Positions 19,440-29,485 of a stretch of DNA of 64,000 nucleotides are shown piece by piece. How positions within the stretch are numbered: the stretch's first letter is position 1; every line of letters starts with the position of its first letter. Source of the stretch: Nitzschia sp. DOCU1. Lineage: Eukaryota; Bacillariophyta; Bacillariophyceae; Bacillariales; Bacillariaceae. The translations under genes and the position numbers were made by a program. Location: contig OX595992.1 of NCBI GenBank assembly GCA_951394045.1, positions 1,116,001-1,180,000 of the forward strand, written 5' to 3'. A model generated the notes under the pieces. That model made no database searches. It was not told the DNA's origin and saw only the letters and a list, made by a program, of their open reading frames with translations.

Positions 19440-20800
19440 ATGAAGGCTTTTTGGCTATCGTCTCTCGTCCTTTGGAGTGTGCTTGTAAAGTGTGGGGCGA
19501 AACGTAAGTGCTTGCAGAACAAGGTAAATTGCTGCATACGTTTATAGCTAATCAGTTTTCTCAATTTGAATCGGATCCAATTTTTTCTCTAGGTCTTAAA
19601 CCCAGGTACACCGAAGAGCAACGACAAGCCGAGTACAAAAAACGCGGTCACACCTGGCCGCCCAAAATCTCCCCTGACACGGAAGGATGGAAACGCATTT
19701 TGAACCAGCGGTTCGCCCAAGTTCGAGCTTTGGATAACTCTCAACAAATGTGGGATGGATACATACAGACGCTCTCGTCGGCACTAATGCAGAATTATAC
19801 GGAATTTGGCTGGGGTCTAACGCATGCCCCCGAGGAACTTACAAACGAAATTCGACAAGCTATCTTTGATGGACTACCGACGGCGCGTAAAGAAGGAGAC
19901 ATTGATGTCATTGATGGCCCAATCCCTCTTTTTATCGATCGACCAGATCTGACGAAACGAGTACGTAGCAAATATGCGTCGAATGGATCGAATCGGTTAG
20001 CAATCCTCATGTTTTCCGGCAAACTTTGTAGGCACACCGTGAGCTCCAACCGATTTTGGAAGCATGGTCAGGAATCGATTTGATTCCTTCTCTGGCTTAC
20101 GGTTTTCGGTTGTATCAGAACCAATCGAGACTGTGGTACGTGAAACAACGGATACTGCCCTTCTAAATCTGATCAATAGTGTAGATACTGACCACGGTAC
20201 GTCATTTGTTGATGCTACCCGCCATTTTTGGTCTCGGCAAATGTCAGGATGCACGTTGACAAGACAAGCACCCATGTGATTTCGTGTATTTACCATATCG
20301 CTAGCTCAGACGACGCGGAGCCATGGCCAATAGTTATTGAGGATTATGCAGGGAAGACCAATTCGGTCGTCCTCAAGCCTGGTGATATGCTCTTGTATGA
20401 GAGTGCGAAAAATTTCCATGGCCGCCCGAGCTATTTCAATGGCAGTTGGTATACTTCATTATTTGTGCATTTTTATCCAGCGGATCCAGGGTGGATGGAA
20501 GCCGAGCACGAACTGGATTCGCATTACGCAATACCGCCGGATTGGTTCAAAGGAGAACCATCACATCTTCCAAAAGTTGTCATTTACGGCACTTCCATCA
20601 TGATGCCTGATTGTCCAGATTCTTGGTGTCCCCTTCTCCACGCCGATGAATACGAAGGACCGGGCGAATATGGTGTCGTGATGACGGGTGGAGGAAAAAA
20701 GTATTCTCTCGGACTAGAAAACGACGAAGAGGCGGACGAGGAGGAGGAGGAAGAAGAAGAAGACGACGCGGAGGAAGACGAAGAGGCGGAAGAATTGTAG
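19440..20800 (+). CDS. Secretory 2OG-Fe(II) oxygenase-like protein, acidic tail (copy 1)
   Basis: Prolyl-4-hydroxylase-like member of the 2-oxoglutarate/Fe(II) oxygenase superfamily. Exons 19440-19503, 19593-19960, 20032-20135 and 20248-20800 join in phase to 362 residues. Exon 1 is essentially a signal peptide. The iron-binding HxD is in MHVDKTSTHV, rebuilt across the last intron. The distal His is in NFHGRPSYFNGSW within GDMLLYESAKNFHGRP. The fold match with the copies at 26222 and 27443 is clear along the whole catalytic region. Unlike them it lacks a ShKT domain and instead ends in a run of Glu/Asp. Substrate is unknown. Secretory-pathway protein hydroxylation (wall or extracellular proteins) is an inference from the signal peptide and family. 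Confidence 0.82.
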
Positions 20801-20843
20801 AAATGGGTCAAAACGTTTTCAAATGTTTGTCTCCTTAGTGGTA

Positions 20844-22385
20844 CTATTCTTTTTGCTTACTGGGCTTGAACTCGGATAACTCTTGGAGTTCCCCGGATTT
20901 GGAGCTTGCAACAAAGACGGATCCCAGCATGAAGGGAATGATGAAAACTAACGCTGGGAGTCCAGAGGTAGAAATCAGTGGAGCGAATTCACATGCGATG
21001 CAGCCTAGCAAGTACCCAACCATTGAAATTGTAAATAGAGACAATCTGCCGTCCACATTTGCTTTCGAATCGTCAAATCGTTTGACGAAATTGACCAAAA
21101 GTGATGGGAAGACGGCGTCACCCAGCCCCAGGGACCCACCCAAACGATCGCCAATCTTAGTGACCAATAGTCCGGGCTGAAACGTCCCCGATGTCAGCTT
21201 CTGAATGGCCACGGAACCCATCGCTGAGCCTGCGGCTGTAGCTTCAGGTGCTGCTGCCAAAGCCGACGAAGTCGAAGTCAACGAGTCATCTTGGTGTAGA
21301 AGCAATTCACTGGCACCAGCAGCTGGGATCAAGAAAACCGATGTCGCATCATACAACATCAACAAGCTCAATGCGCCCACCACCGTCTGTAAGCTATCCA
21401 ACTGAATGGCTCTCGCAACAAGGATGGCCAGCGACATGTTGACAAAATTTTGAGCCGGCCACAATTGCGTCCAGCAGGCAAGTCCTGTAATAAATATAGC
21501 GGCAATCCACTCAAAAATGGCAGTATCTGGAATCACTTTTAATTCGGAACCAAGTCGTCGTATTTCTGAACGAGTAAACAATGCCAGGAGCCCCGTGTTC
21601 CATACCTGACTGATTGTTGGTAGAACTGTTGCTAGGAAATCCTTAATTTCCGGACCAATGACTGTGTCTCCACCGAGAGATGGGGCTCCCGACCAAAAAG
21701 GAAGAAAGAAGACAGAAAGGGCCAGTAGAAACGATACGAGCAGAGGTAATAACAACGCCTGTGTCTCGGTCGATACTTGGTCCAAAGATTCTTGTAGTCC
21801 ACTATCTGACAATGAGCGAATGAGGGATGGTTTTTCGTCTTTTCCTTGCTCCTTTGCTCCTGTTGGATTCGACGGTTTATTTAACGAAGGCCGATATAGT
21901 AACTCTTCGGTCAAATCCGTGACACGACGACCCAATTGCATGGAATCCTTGGATCCCCGAGTTGCCGCCAGCCCCACAATAGTGGCTGCCATGAGGTACA
22001 AATAGGCACGGTTGGACACAAACAGTGTTGTCACAGCTGCGAATTGTTCTGAGGAGTTGGGTGGTAGCGATCGGGCGAGTTGCAAAAGAGCAGGAAATAT
22101 TGCGCTGGCTAATGGAAGCAGAAACATTCCGAAAGACAATAGTTTGGGGGGTTGCGAAATATCGCTGGAGGATGGCTCGTCATCCTGAAGAGAGTATTGG
22201 AGTCTGAATGATTTGGAAAATGCCAAACCATCCAACCCGGACCCATATGTAGTTCTACAACACTCAGAGTGCCTCCCAATGTGCACAGTTCGAGTTGCTC
22301 GTCGGGCAGGCTGGTTAAATGCTCCGCTCGTCGAGAGAAGGGCTAGTATCGCGGCTAGCTTCTTTATGCAGTTCTTAGCCTCCAT
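20844..22385 (-). CDS. Signal-peptide-peptidase-like intramembrane protease, plastid-targeted
   Basis: Presenilin/SPP-family aspartyl protease that would cleave transmembrane helices within the membrane. It is intronless, 513 residues and multi-spanning. The catalytic motifs are YD in LLMLYDATSVF (about residue 344), GLGD in GGSLGLGDAVF (about 418) and PAL in SGLPALVF (about 474), in the right order and spacing for the family. The N-terminus is a hydrophobic signal followed by STSGAFNQP, an ASAFAP-like motif, then a Ser/Thr/Arg-rich stretch. This predicts import into the complex plastid. It is divergent from the helical-repeat gene at 23136, which also has a plastid presequence. Family call is firm; the location is predicted. 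Confidence 0.88.
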   Translation of the reverse strand: MEAKNCIKKLAAILALLSTSGAFNQPARRATRTVHIGRHSECCRTTYGSGLDGLAFSKSFRLQYSLQDDEPSSSDISQPPKLLSFGMFLLPLASAIFPALLQLARSLPPNSSEQFAAVTTLFVSNRAYLYLMAATIVGLAATRGSKDSMQLGRRVTDLTEELLYRPSLNKPSNPTGAKEQGKDEKPSLIRSLSDSGLQESLDQVSTETQALLLPLLVSFLLALSVFFLPFWSGAPSLGGDTVIGPEIKDFLATVLPTISQVWNTGLLALFTRSEIRRLGSELKVIPDTAIFEWIAAIFITGLACWTQLWPAQNFVNMSLAILVARAIQLDSLQTVVGALSLLMLYDATSVFLIPAAGASELLLHQDDSLTSTSSALAAAPEATAAGSAMGSVAIQKLTSGTFQPGLLVTKIGDRLGGSLGLGDAVFPSLLVNFVKRFDDSKANVDGRLSLFTISMVGYLLGCIACEFAPLISTSGLPALVFIIPFMLGSVFVASSKSGELQELSEFKPSKQKE

Positions 22386-23135
22386 TGAGCCGAACCAATT
22401 GCAAATCCTTTGTTCAATGAAAAAATAGGGACAGAACAGAGTGCTGTACTATGTAAGAAAGCTAATGACTTGGTGAGTGTTGTCAACAAGCCTTCGACCC
22501 TTGGTTGGTGGCCAAAAAGCACGTGTTTCCGGGTGAGGTCAAACGACCACCCACCACGCACCACTGTCGTCCCCCCCCCCCAAACTTCGTGCCTCAAATA
22601 TCCACGTCTGAGAAATCCTTGTGGGCTGGCTGGCGACTTGATGGGGGTGGTGAGGGGCGCGAGCCAAAGCGAGCGTCGACAGCTGTTTTCGCTTGGTTAG
22701 CGAGGGAAAACCACACGGTTTGGGTGTGACGGCGCGTGTCAAAAGTGCTCCCGACCCCGTGGTTTGAGTGTCCCCTTGACGTCACAGAATCCCCCCTTAA
22801 GTAAAGATTTCATCTTTAAGCCAATCAAAATGCATCACGCTCGTCGGACTGATGTTCTGAAGAATAGAACTGTGCCACTTTTTTCGCTTCTTTGACGGCG
22901 CGGCGTCTTGTTGTTCTGAAGTGAAATGTGATCGTCCTCCAACTCCCACTAGTAGTAGAAGGATGTTCTGAAGGAGCGAAAGTCATCGGTATCATATTCT
23001 TTCAATTCCTCAACCCCTTTCTGAAAGCCAATCGACTTGAGATTTGTCGTCGGACACCTGAAAGCAAATCCCAACAATCCATCCTTGTTCACATCATCTG
23101 GAATCCTTGGCATTGGTGAAACGACGAGCGAAATC
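22386..23135. promoter_or_regulatory. Bidirectional promoter region with palindromic CRE
   Basis: Lies between two divergent genes for predicted plastid proteins. It contains the perfect palindrome TGACGTCA at 22777-22784. In diatoms, TGACGT/ACGTCA elements (CCREs) mediate CO2/cAMP-responsive transcription of a plastid carbonic anhydrase via bZIP factors. A C-homopolymer of about 10 lies near 22571-22580. Whether this CRE acts is unknown. Confidence 0.45.
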
Positions 23136-23843
23136 ATGTTTACGAGAATGCAGTTCCGATTCGCTTTGTTCCTAGTCGCGGCATGGACTTGTCAACTGTC
23201 ATCGGCGTTTACATCACCAAGTGATTTGCCTGATCATGCAGTACCCGTCATCACTAGCCATGCTGATCAATTGCGCCAGCAATGGATTGAGAAGTCTGTG
23301 GACTATTACTCCAAAGTGATGAGGGAAGAACGTAGAAAGAACATGGGACAAATATCAGACGAAGTCTTTGAATCGGTTCAGTACCAAGAAGACTTTAGAA
23401 TCCTTGCTAAGAAGCACTACTTTGCTCTGCGAAAAATCAAGGATGGCAAGCATCGACATGCCGAGATGATCTATCGAAGAATCATTGACGAGATTATGCA
23501 CGAGGAACAAGATGGCCAATGCGATCATGCGAAGCTTGCCGTTACGACGCTGTTACTAGCTTTGCACTGCCAACGTATGGGAGATCTAAAGAAGGCTCGC
23601 GCTGTCTTTATTAACTTTTTTCGTGTTGTGGTGGTAAACAGTGACGAAGATCTTTCCGAGTGTGCTTGCAGCGCCAAAGTTCTTGGCGCCTATGCCCTCT
23701 TTGAGATGAAGCAAGGTCATATAAACAAGAGCTTGGAGATTGCTCAGAAAGCCGTAAAGTTCGACCATGCATTGGAGCCTGTATTGAACTGGAAGCAGTT
23801 CCGAGACGCACGTGATCGTCGAAACAATCGCCTGAAGCCGTAG
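23136..23843 (+). CDS. Plastid-targeted helical-repeat (TPR-like) protein
   Basis: Starts at MFTRMQFR, giving 235 residues. The N-terminus is a signal peptide ending in LSSAFTSP, a textbook ASAFAP motif, so import into the plastid is predicted. The mature part is almost all alpha-helical, with paired amphipathic helices resembling tetratricopeptide repeats: HAEMIYRRIIDEIM, LALHCQRMGDLKKARAVFINFF and GAYALFEMKQGHINKSLEIAQKAV. No enzyme motif is visible. TPR proteins usually act as assembly or scaffold factors. It shares a promoter region with the SPP-like protease, so joint expression is plausible. Confidence 0.78.
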   Translation: MFTRMQFRFALFLVAAWTCQLSSAFTSPSDLPDHAVPVITSHADQLRQQWIEKSVDYYSKVMREERRKNMGQISDEVFESVQYQEDFRILAKKHYFALRKIKDGKHRHAEMIYRRIIDEIMHEEQDGQCDHAKLAVTTLLLALHCQRMGDLKKARAVFINFFRVVVVNSDEDLSECACSAKVLGAYALFEMKQGHINKSLEIAQKAVKFDHALEPVLNWKQFRDARDRRNNRLKP

Positions 23844-24306
23844 TCGCGAGATGGAATTCGCGCGAAACTGTGGATATTGAACCATAGTTTTAACAACCAA
23901 ATTATAATAGATCCAACATTAGAGCACTCGTCTTGTGCTTCTTAGAAGAACTGTCACCACCAGAGTATCGAATGACTTGAAGATGGTGCAAAACGACTGC
24001 CACAAACTTACTCCACTCTATTACCGGCAGGCAAACCGAGCATCCATTGTTGGGCTTGGGCCTGGTTTTTTTGATTTTCAAGCTTTCAAGCTTGAAGGTC
24101 ATAGTGGTCATTTTGAGTCTTGGCAAGAACGTCACCGTGGATCTCATGGCACGATCTTCTATCTGCCCGCATCAAGTGCAAGAACGACCAAAACAACACT
24201 GCCTCATTTTGGCTCCTGTCCAACGTCTCCATTGTTGATAGACAAGCCTGGAGCATCCTTTTGTAGCCTATCCCCCATAGAATTTTTCTACCTACCTAGT
24301 TCGACC
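23844..24306. other. Intergenic region with no supported gene
   Basis: An open frame runs into the next gene upstream of its ATG, but its sequence (repeated FDFQAFKLEG-like stretches) shows no domain. The downstream ATG in a CGACC-ATG context is preferred. Confidence 0.4.
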
Positions 24307-25137
24307 ATGCCGACCGCTGACGAGCTTGCCAAACTTCGCATCCAAGAGGAGGCGAAGAAAGTTATCGAGACGACAGGTCGCGTCCGCAAACTGAAACAAC
24401 GCGAGTTGATCGGCCAGGAGGCGGAAGAAATCAAGGATCGTAAAGACCATGTCGAAGATGCCAAGAAAAACTGGAGCGCAAAAGGAACCGAAGGGCAAAC
24501 ACATGGAGCTGAAACGATCGAGGAGCAAATTGCCCGCAAGGCAAGGGAAGAATACGAGGAAAATTTGAAAAAGTTTACCGAAAAAGGAAAGAGCGAACCA
24601 ATTCAAGCAAGCGTTTTGCCCACGGATCTGAAGAAAAAATTCGACAAACCGGCAAATGTTCCTGCCTTGTTCAATAGTAAATCGGCCATCAAGCAACCCA
24701 AAGACTCGACTCCTTCCAACTCCACAGCGCATTCCGACGGTTTTGTTAAAATTGAAAAGCAAGAAACCAAAATGGTCGGCACGGCCAAGCATATTACTAC
24801 AACCGGCATAGATGCAGCAGGGCGACGGGTTACCAAGACTAAGATTATTTTGCCGGAGGTAGTCGGGGAGACCAAGGCACAGCATCAGCAAGGGGCGCCG
24901 AGTGCCAAAAGCGGGGCGGAGAGTAACAACCAACTCATGCCGACCAGCTGGGATGGAAAATATTATTCTCTGACGGATATTCGACAACGAAAAGTAGAAG
25001 GGATCGACAAGAATCATCGGGAGCAGTACTTGTCGCCGGAGGATTTTGAGGCAACCTTCAAAATGAGCAAAGAAGCGTTCTCCAAGCAGCCAAAGTGGAA
25101 GCGCGACAAAATGAAACAAGAGCTGAATCTATTTTAA
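24307..25137 (+). CDS. Villin-headpiece-domain protein
   Basis: A 276-residue intronless protein. The N-terminal two thirds is highly charged, helical and low-complexity. The last 40 residues match the villin headpiece, an F-actin-binding three-helix domain: YLSPEDFEATFKMSKEAF, KQPKWKRDKMKQ and the terminal ELNLF, with the hydrophobic core Phe residues and the C-terminal Lys-rich helix in place. No gelsolin repeats are attached, so it is not a full villin. Actin binding is likely from the domain. The role of the charged arm is unknown. Confidence 0.82.
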   Translation: MPTADELAKLRIQEEAKKVIETTGRVRKLKQRELIGQEAEEIKDRKDHVEDAKKNWSAKGTEGQTHGAETIEEQIARKAREEYEENLKKFTEKGKSEPIQASVLPTDLKKKFDKPANVPALFNSKSAIKQPKDSTPSNSTAHSDGFVKIEKQETKMVGTAKHITTTGIDAAGRRVTKTKIILPEVVGETKAQHQQGAPSAKSGAESNNQLMPTSWDGKYYSLTDIRQRKVEGIDKNHREQYLSPEDFEATFKMSKEAFSKQPKWKRDKMKQELNLF

Positions 25138-25372
25138 ATGATTGTGCGGAATGAGCGAACTTGCTTGGATACAGAGGCTGTGCGTCGTTTAATGCCGACC
25201 GAATTGGCGCCCAATGCCCTCCACGATGTTGACGAAAAAGTCGTCCTAGTTGAATTTAATGTAGCACAAAGCAACTGAAATTTTCCCACTGATTTCTTTG
25301 CCTCAATATATCTGAGAATTTCACAAGCCATGTCACCAGAGCTCCAATGCTGCGATAGTCTGGCGAGGTCGT

Positions 25373-25849
25373 TCACCGTTTCGGAGGGAAAATGGGAGCA
25401 AAGTAATGCCCAGGTCTTTCGTCACGTAATCTCACGAGAGCATCCCGCCATACACTCGATCCACAAGGGATCACAGTTCCCTCCGAGAGCAGCGACCCAT
25501 CTTTTGAGTAGGTGGCATAGTCAGATTCAATTTTCTTCCTCAGTGCCGATGCGGCGGCCGAATCACTGACCGAATTTTTGTCATATTTGGAATGAATCTT
25601 GGCGTCCATCTGGGTCATGTCGACTATTATCATCGGCTCGGATGGTTTTGATTCCTCTTGCACATGCTCTTTTTCTGGGAGAGCTTCCTTTGCTTTGGGT
25701 TCCACCTTCCAATAGTCCTCGTCCTCGCCCTGTGGATCGGCCTGATCGCCGTGCTTGCTAGGTTTGGCAGCATCCGCCGATGGAGGAATCACCAGTTCTT
25801 CCATGCCCCACTCGTCCGAGCCATCAGAGTCTTCGCTTCCATCTGCCAT
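25373..25849 (-). CDS. Hypothetical acidic protein
   Basis: Reads MADGSEDSDGSDEW at its start and gives 158 residues. The same frame is open to an ATG at 25954. Asp/Ser-rich and acidic in the first half. The second half looks more ordered, with MIIVDMTQMD, ALRKKIESDYATYS and VWRDALVRLRDERPGHYF, ending FAPIFPPKR. I recognise no family. A following short frame (25134-25376) might be a C-terminal exon, but I see no good intron. It is convergent with the villin-headpiece gene. Confidence 0.6.
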   Translation of the reverse strand: MADGSEDSDGSDEWGMEELVIPPSADAAKPSKHGDQADPQGEDEDYWKVEPKAKEALPEKEHVQEESKPSEPMIIVDMTQMDAKIHSKYDKNSVSDSAAASALRKKIESDYATYSKDGSLLSEGTVIPCGSSVWRDALVRLRDERPGHYFAPIFPPKR

Positions 25850-26221
25850 GTTCGTCGCTGCAAGTTTACTGTGGTTTCCTCGAAAATGAAAACATGGGGT
25901 TGCGATTACAGCCAACCCTGTTGCTGTCGTCATTGTCAATCTGCAAGGATGCATGCGCTTCGCCGACTAATGCGACATCTTTCTGCTGTCTGTCCGCCGT
26001 AAGATCATCTCGTACACATCGCCACAAGAGCCAAAGACCGTCCATCACCCGTCGCCGATGGATGGGAAGCCGAAGACCCCGCCGCCAAAGAAAATGCGAA
26101 GAAGTGAGAAGCGTCGGTCGTGATGTCGATGGCATGATGATGACCCGAACACGACAATGACCACATAATCCAATTCCTCCCTCATCATTTTCTATCCACT
26201 GCTTCGTACCCTTCTGTAACC
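25850..26221. other. Intergenic region with no supported gene
   Basis: The divergent gap between the acidic hypothetical gene and the second oxygenase copy. It is purine-pyrimidine mixed with no clear element. Confidence 0.35.
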
Positions 26222-27376
26222 ATGAGGATCTTCTACTTTATTTCGCTCCTTGTGCTGGGTTCCGCTTTTCTTTTGACTCCGGCAGAGGCTTATACTGAAG
26301 AAGAACGAATGAAAAACTACCACCTGAGAAACTACACATGGCCGATTCCGCAATTCAAGCCGAATACTCCCGGTTGGGACGCTTTGATGCGTCATCGGCT
26401 CCGCCAAGTGGAAGAGATTGAAGATCGGGGAGAACGTTTCGAGGGTTATGCCCAGACTTTGAGCGCTGCTTTGGTTCAGCCTAATTTTACAGAATATGGT
26501 TTTGGACTCGCTCGTGCACCCGACGAGTTAATGGAAGCTCTCCGACAAGGTATTCGCGATGGACTTGCCAAGGGACCTAAAGAAGAGTATTACATTGAAG
26601 CGATTGCTGGTTTGCGTCCCTGGTTTATTGATCGCCCTGATTTGACCCAGCGCGTCTTGAAAGAACTTCATCCCTATCCTGAAACTTGGGCGGGTGTGGA
26701 GTTGACACCAGAGGTTGCCTATGGCTTTCGGTTGTATCGAAATCAGTCGCAGCTGTTCGTCCACGTCGATAAGCCCGAAACGCATGTGATTAGTTTCATA
26801 TTGCACATTGATTCGTCGGAGGATGCGGAACCTTGGCCGATTCTCATTGAAGACTTCAACGGGGTCTCTCACGAAGTCATTTTGACGTCAGGCGATCTGC
26901 TCTTTTACGAATCTTCCAAATGTTTCCATGGCCGTCCCCGCAAATTCAATGGATCGTGGTACTCCAGCGTCTTTGTACACTATTACCCCAAGTATGGATA
27001 CAAGGGTCATGTCGACCCGATTGAAAAGGCATGGGCCCTTCCCAGTCACTGGGAGCAACAACCCACAACTCACTATGAAATTCCCATAAAAATGCATGGT
27101 ACCGCCATGGAAGAACCTGAGTGTCCCCACGGATGGTGCGGTACCGAAAACTCGTGGCATTGGAGTGGACCAGGGGAAGAAGGATTTGTGATTAATCCAA
27201 AGGGAGAAAAAATCCCGTTTCATCCGACGTTTTCCAAGTGCAGAGACAAGGATGATGCTTGCTCGTACTATTTGGAGCGAAATAGTGAAGAATGTGGTGC
27301 AAACCCCAGGTATATGCTTCAATACTGCACCAAGAGTTGCAAAGCATGTTCCCCAGATGCTCGCGATGAACTGTAG
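26222..27376 (+). CDS. Secretory 2OG-Fe(II) oxygenase with ShKT domain and RDEL tail (copy 2)
   Basis: Intronless paralogue of the gene at 19440, 384 residues. It opens with a signal peptide (MRIFYFISLLVLGSAFLL...). The catalytic region has HxD in LFVHVDKPETHV and the distal His in KCFHGRPRKFNGSW. Near the C-terminus is a six-cysteine ShKT module (CRDKDDACSYY...CGANPRYMLQYC..SC..C), a small disulphide domain often attached to prolyl hydroxylases of plants and algae. The last residues are DARDEL, a good KDEL-type ER-retention signal, which places the enzyme in the ER lumen. Hydroxylation of secretory proteins is inferred. The lack of introns contrasts with both paralogues. Confidence 0.88.
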   Translation: MRIFYFISLLVLGSAFLLTPAEAYTEEERMKNYHLRNYTWPIPQFKPNTPGWDALMRHRLRQVEEIEDRGERFEGYAQTLSAALVQPNFTEYGFGLARAPDELMEALRQGIRDGLAKGPKEEYYIEAIAGLRPWFIDRPDLTQRVLKELHPYPETWAGVELTPEVAYGFRLYRNQSQLFVHVDKPETHVISFILHIDSSEDAEPWPILIEDFNGVSHEVILTSGDLLFYESSKCFHGRPRKFNGSWYSSVFVHYYPKYGYKGHVDPIEKAWALPSHWEQQPTTHYEIPIKMHGTAMEEPECPHGWCGTENSWHWSGPGEEGFVINPKGEKIPFHPTFSKCRDKDDACSYYLERNSEECGANPRYMLQYCTKSCKACSPDARDEL

Positions 27377-27442
27377 CACAACAAACGAACACTACTACTA
27401 GTCGTTTTGAAACAAAATGGTTTCTCAAGCAAATGCGTCATT

Positions 27443-28762
27443 TTACGCTTCTGTCACTCCCATTCCAGGTGTACAGCGTTTACAACTTTTCTTGCAATTG
27501 ACCAGCATGAACTTCGGATTCCGCTGACATTCATTCGTATCCCAGCTAGCCCATTCGGGACACTGTTCGTTGAGATCTTCACACACCAAAGGCTTGGGCT
27601 CAAACGGTAGCTCGTCACCCCTCGGAGTCATCAATATGCCTTTTTTGCCCGGTCCGCTCCACTTTTTGGAATACTTCGTTTGGCACCATTGGTTGGGGCA
27701 TGTCGGCTCTAGCATTCCTGTCCCCACCATTTCCAACGGAATCTCAAATTTAGTTGTTGGTTCCACGGCCCATTCAGGCGGGATCGCATAGTGCTTCTCC
27801 AGGGTATGATCTACATCGTCCCATCCATACTTGGGATAGTAATGAACAAAGATACTGGAATACCATGATCCTTTGAATTTATGTGGTCTTCCATGAAGGC
27901 ATTTCGATGACTCGTACAATAGCATATCCCCACTCGTCAAAATGACTTCGTGCGTGACGCCATGAAAATCTTCTATTACAATCGGCCAGGGTTCGGCATC
28001 TTCCGACGAATCAATGTGTAAAATAAAACTAACCACGTGTGTGGAAGATCTGTCGACATGCATTCTTATTTGTGCATCAAAAGCAGAAATAGAATCAGCG
28101 TTTGACTTCGTACAAACAAAATCCATGACGCCCATTACGTACCTCAAAGTAGCGTTTTCTCGATACAACCGAAATCCATAGGCTGTAAAAGTAAGTATAG
28201 ACAATATCAGGAATGTTATTTTCGAACATGTTCGTCACGATGACCAGCACTTACCTCCCCAGGGCGTCAGTTCCGTATTCGACCAAGTTTCCGGATAGAA
28301 CTGCAGTTCACGTAAAACGCGCTGCGTCAAGTCGGGTCGGTTGATGAACCAAGACGGCAGCGGGGTTTCAATCACGTCAATTTCAGACTCGATTCCGGGC
28401 CCTTGTGCAAGTCCATCTCGGATTCCTTGTCGCAAGTCTTCCATTAAATCGTCGGGCGCTCGGACCAGTCCAAAACCATATTCCGTGAAATTAGGCGCCA
28501 CCAACGCTGTGTTGATGGCTTGAACATACCCCTCATAACGCTGCCTTGAGTCCTTGATTTCAGCAATTTGTCGAAAACGATGTTCATGGAGTTTGCGCCA
28601 TCCCGGGGTATCTGGCACGTAGTGGGGTAGAGGCCAAGTGTAATTTCTCGCGTGATATTCTCGAACCCGTTCGTGCTCCTGGAGCCGCGCCGACGCTAGT
28701 TGGCGGCCGCAGGCCAACAATAGTAGTGGTAGAGCAAGAAACAAGGGCTGGATAGATCTCAT
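27443..28762 (-). CDS. Secretory 2OG-Fe(II) oxygenase with ShKT domain (copy 3)
   Basis: Exons 28762-28255, 28182-28143 and 28064-27443 join in phase to 389 residues, starting at MRSIQPLF, which gives a clean signal peptide. An ATG at 28777 is an alternative. HxD lies in MHVDRSSTHV, rebuilt across the last intron. The distal His is in KCLHGRPHKFKGSW. A C-terminal ShKT module follows, and the protein ends GMGVTEA without an ER-retention motif. The last intron (28065-28142) is 78 nt, in frame and stop-free, so its retention would insert 26 residues just before HxD. It is convergent with copy 2; the two stops are about 65 bp apart. Confidence 0.85.
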
Positions 28763-29438
28763 GGTGGACTTGAGCATCTGTCTGCGTTCTAATAGAGCCT
28801 GAAGTTTTAGCATCGAGCTTCGACGCCGATGTTTTGAAAATGACCATCGTCGCAATGCGAACCGCGCCGCAGTCACGATGATGTCCGGTGCATGCCACCC
28901 CGCCGCCATGGCCAGACGAAAAAATGAATGGTGCGTCATCATTCCATTCTACCATTCGCGCCGGATGGGTGGCCCGGTGACTCCGATCGTTCAGAATCCT
29001 GCTTGGGTGGCTGGTGTCATTGAAGACTTCCAAAAGGATACTGGATACCGCTTTCTTCATCGATTTATCATGCGTAGTGGTGGTCAGACGCCTCTGAAAC
29101 AAATATGTCGTCCAAAGCAGTACAGCCACTACCAAGTACCTGAAAAACAGACGGAAACTAACATCCACACTGGGAATCTGCAGAAGGGCTTTGTACTCCG
29201 CTTCTACGTCTCGCCTACGTGGAATCTCGGCCACCACGTAGATCGAAACGATGATGGAGACAAGGAGACAAGCAGCAAGGACAAGTTTTACGATAGATTT
29301 ACGCGCATCAGCGTTGCTTTTGCTGAAACGCTGAACACAAAGACAAGCCAACAAGAAGAAGAAAAGCAAAAATCTCGCGACGGCTCCGTGGGCACCCATC
29401 AGCCACTTCCTTGGGCTATTTGCAAACAAGTGCAACAT
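28584..29438 (-). CDS. Possible multi-span membrane protein ORF
   Basis: An open frame starting at MLHLFANS has three strong hydrophobic segments (ARFLLFFFLLACLCV, VKLVLAACLLVSIIVSIYVV, YLVVAVLLWTTYLF) in its first 150 residues. It then loses protein-like character and overlaps the 5' coding part of copy 3 in another frame. If real, it probably ends earlier through splicing. No family is recognised. The antisense frame at 28878-29591 is an alternative reading of the same DNA. Confidence 0.33.
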   Translation of the reverse strand: MLHLFANSPRKWLMGAHGAVARFLLFFFLLACLCVQRFSKSNADARKSIVKLVLAACLLVSIIVSIYVVAEIPRRRDVEAEYKALLQIPSVDVSFRLFFRYLVVAVLLWTTYLFQRRLTTTTHDKSMKKAVSSILLEVFNDTSHPSRILNDRSHRATHPARMVEWNDDAPFIFSSGHGGGVACTGHHRDCGAVRIATMVIFKTSASKLDAKTSGSIRTQTDAQVHHEIYPALVSCSTTTIVGLRPPTSVGAAPGARTGSRISREKLHLASTPLRARYPGMAQTP

Positions 29439-29485
29439 CGAGTGAAAGTGTCCTTGGTGCTGATTAACATCGGGTACTTGTTTAA

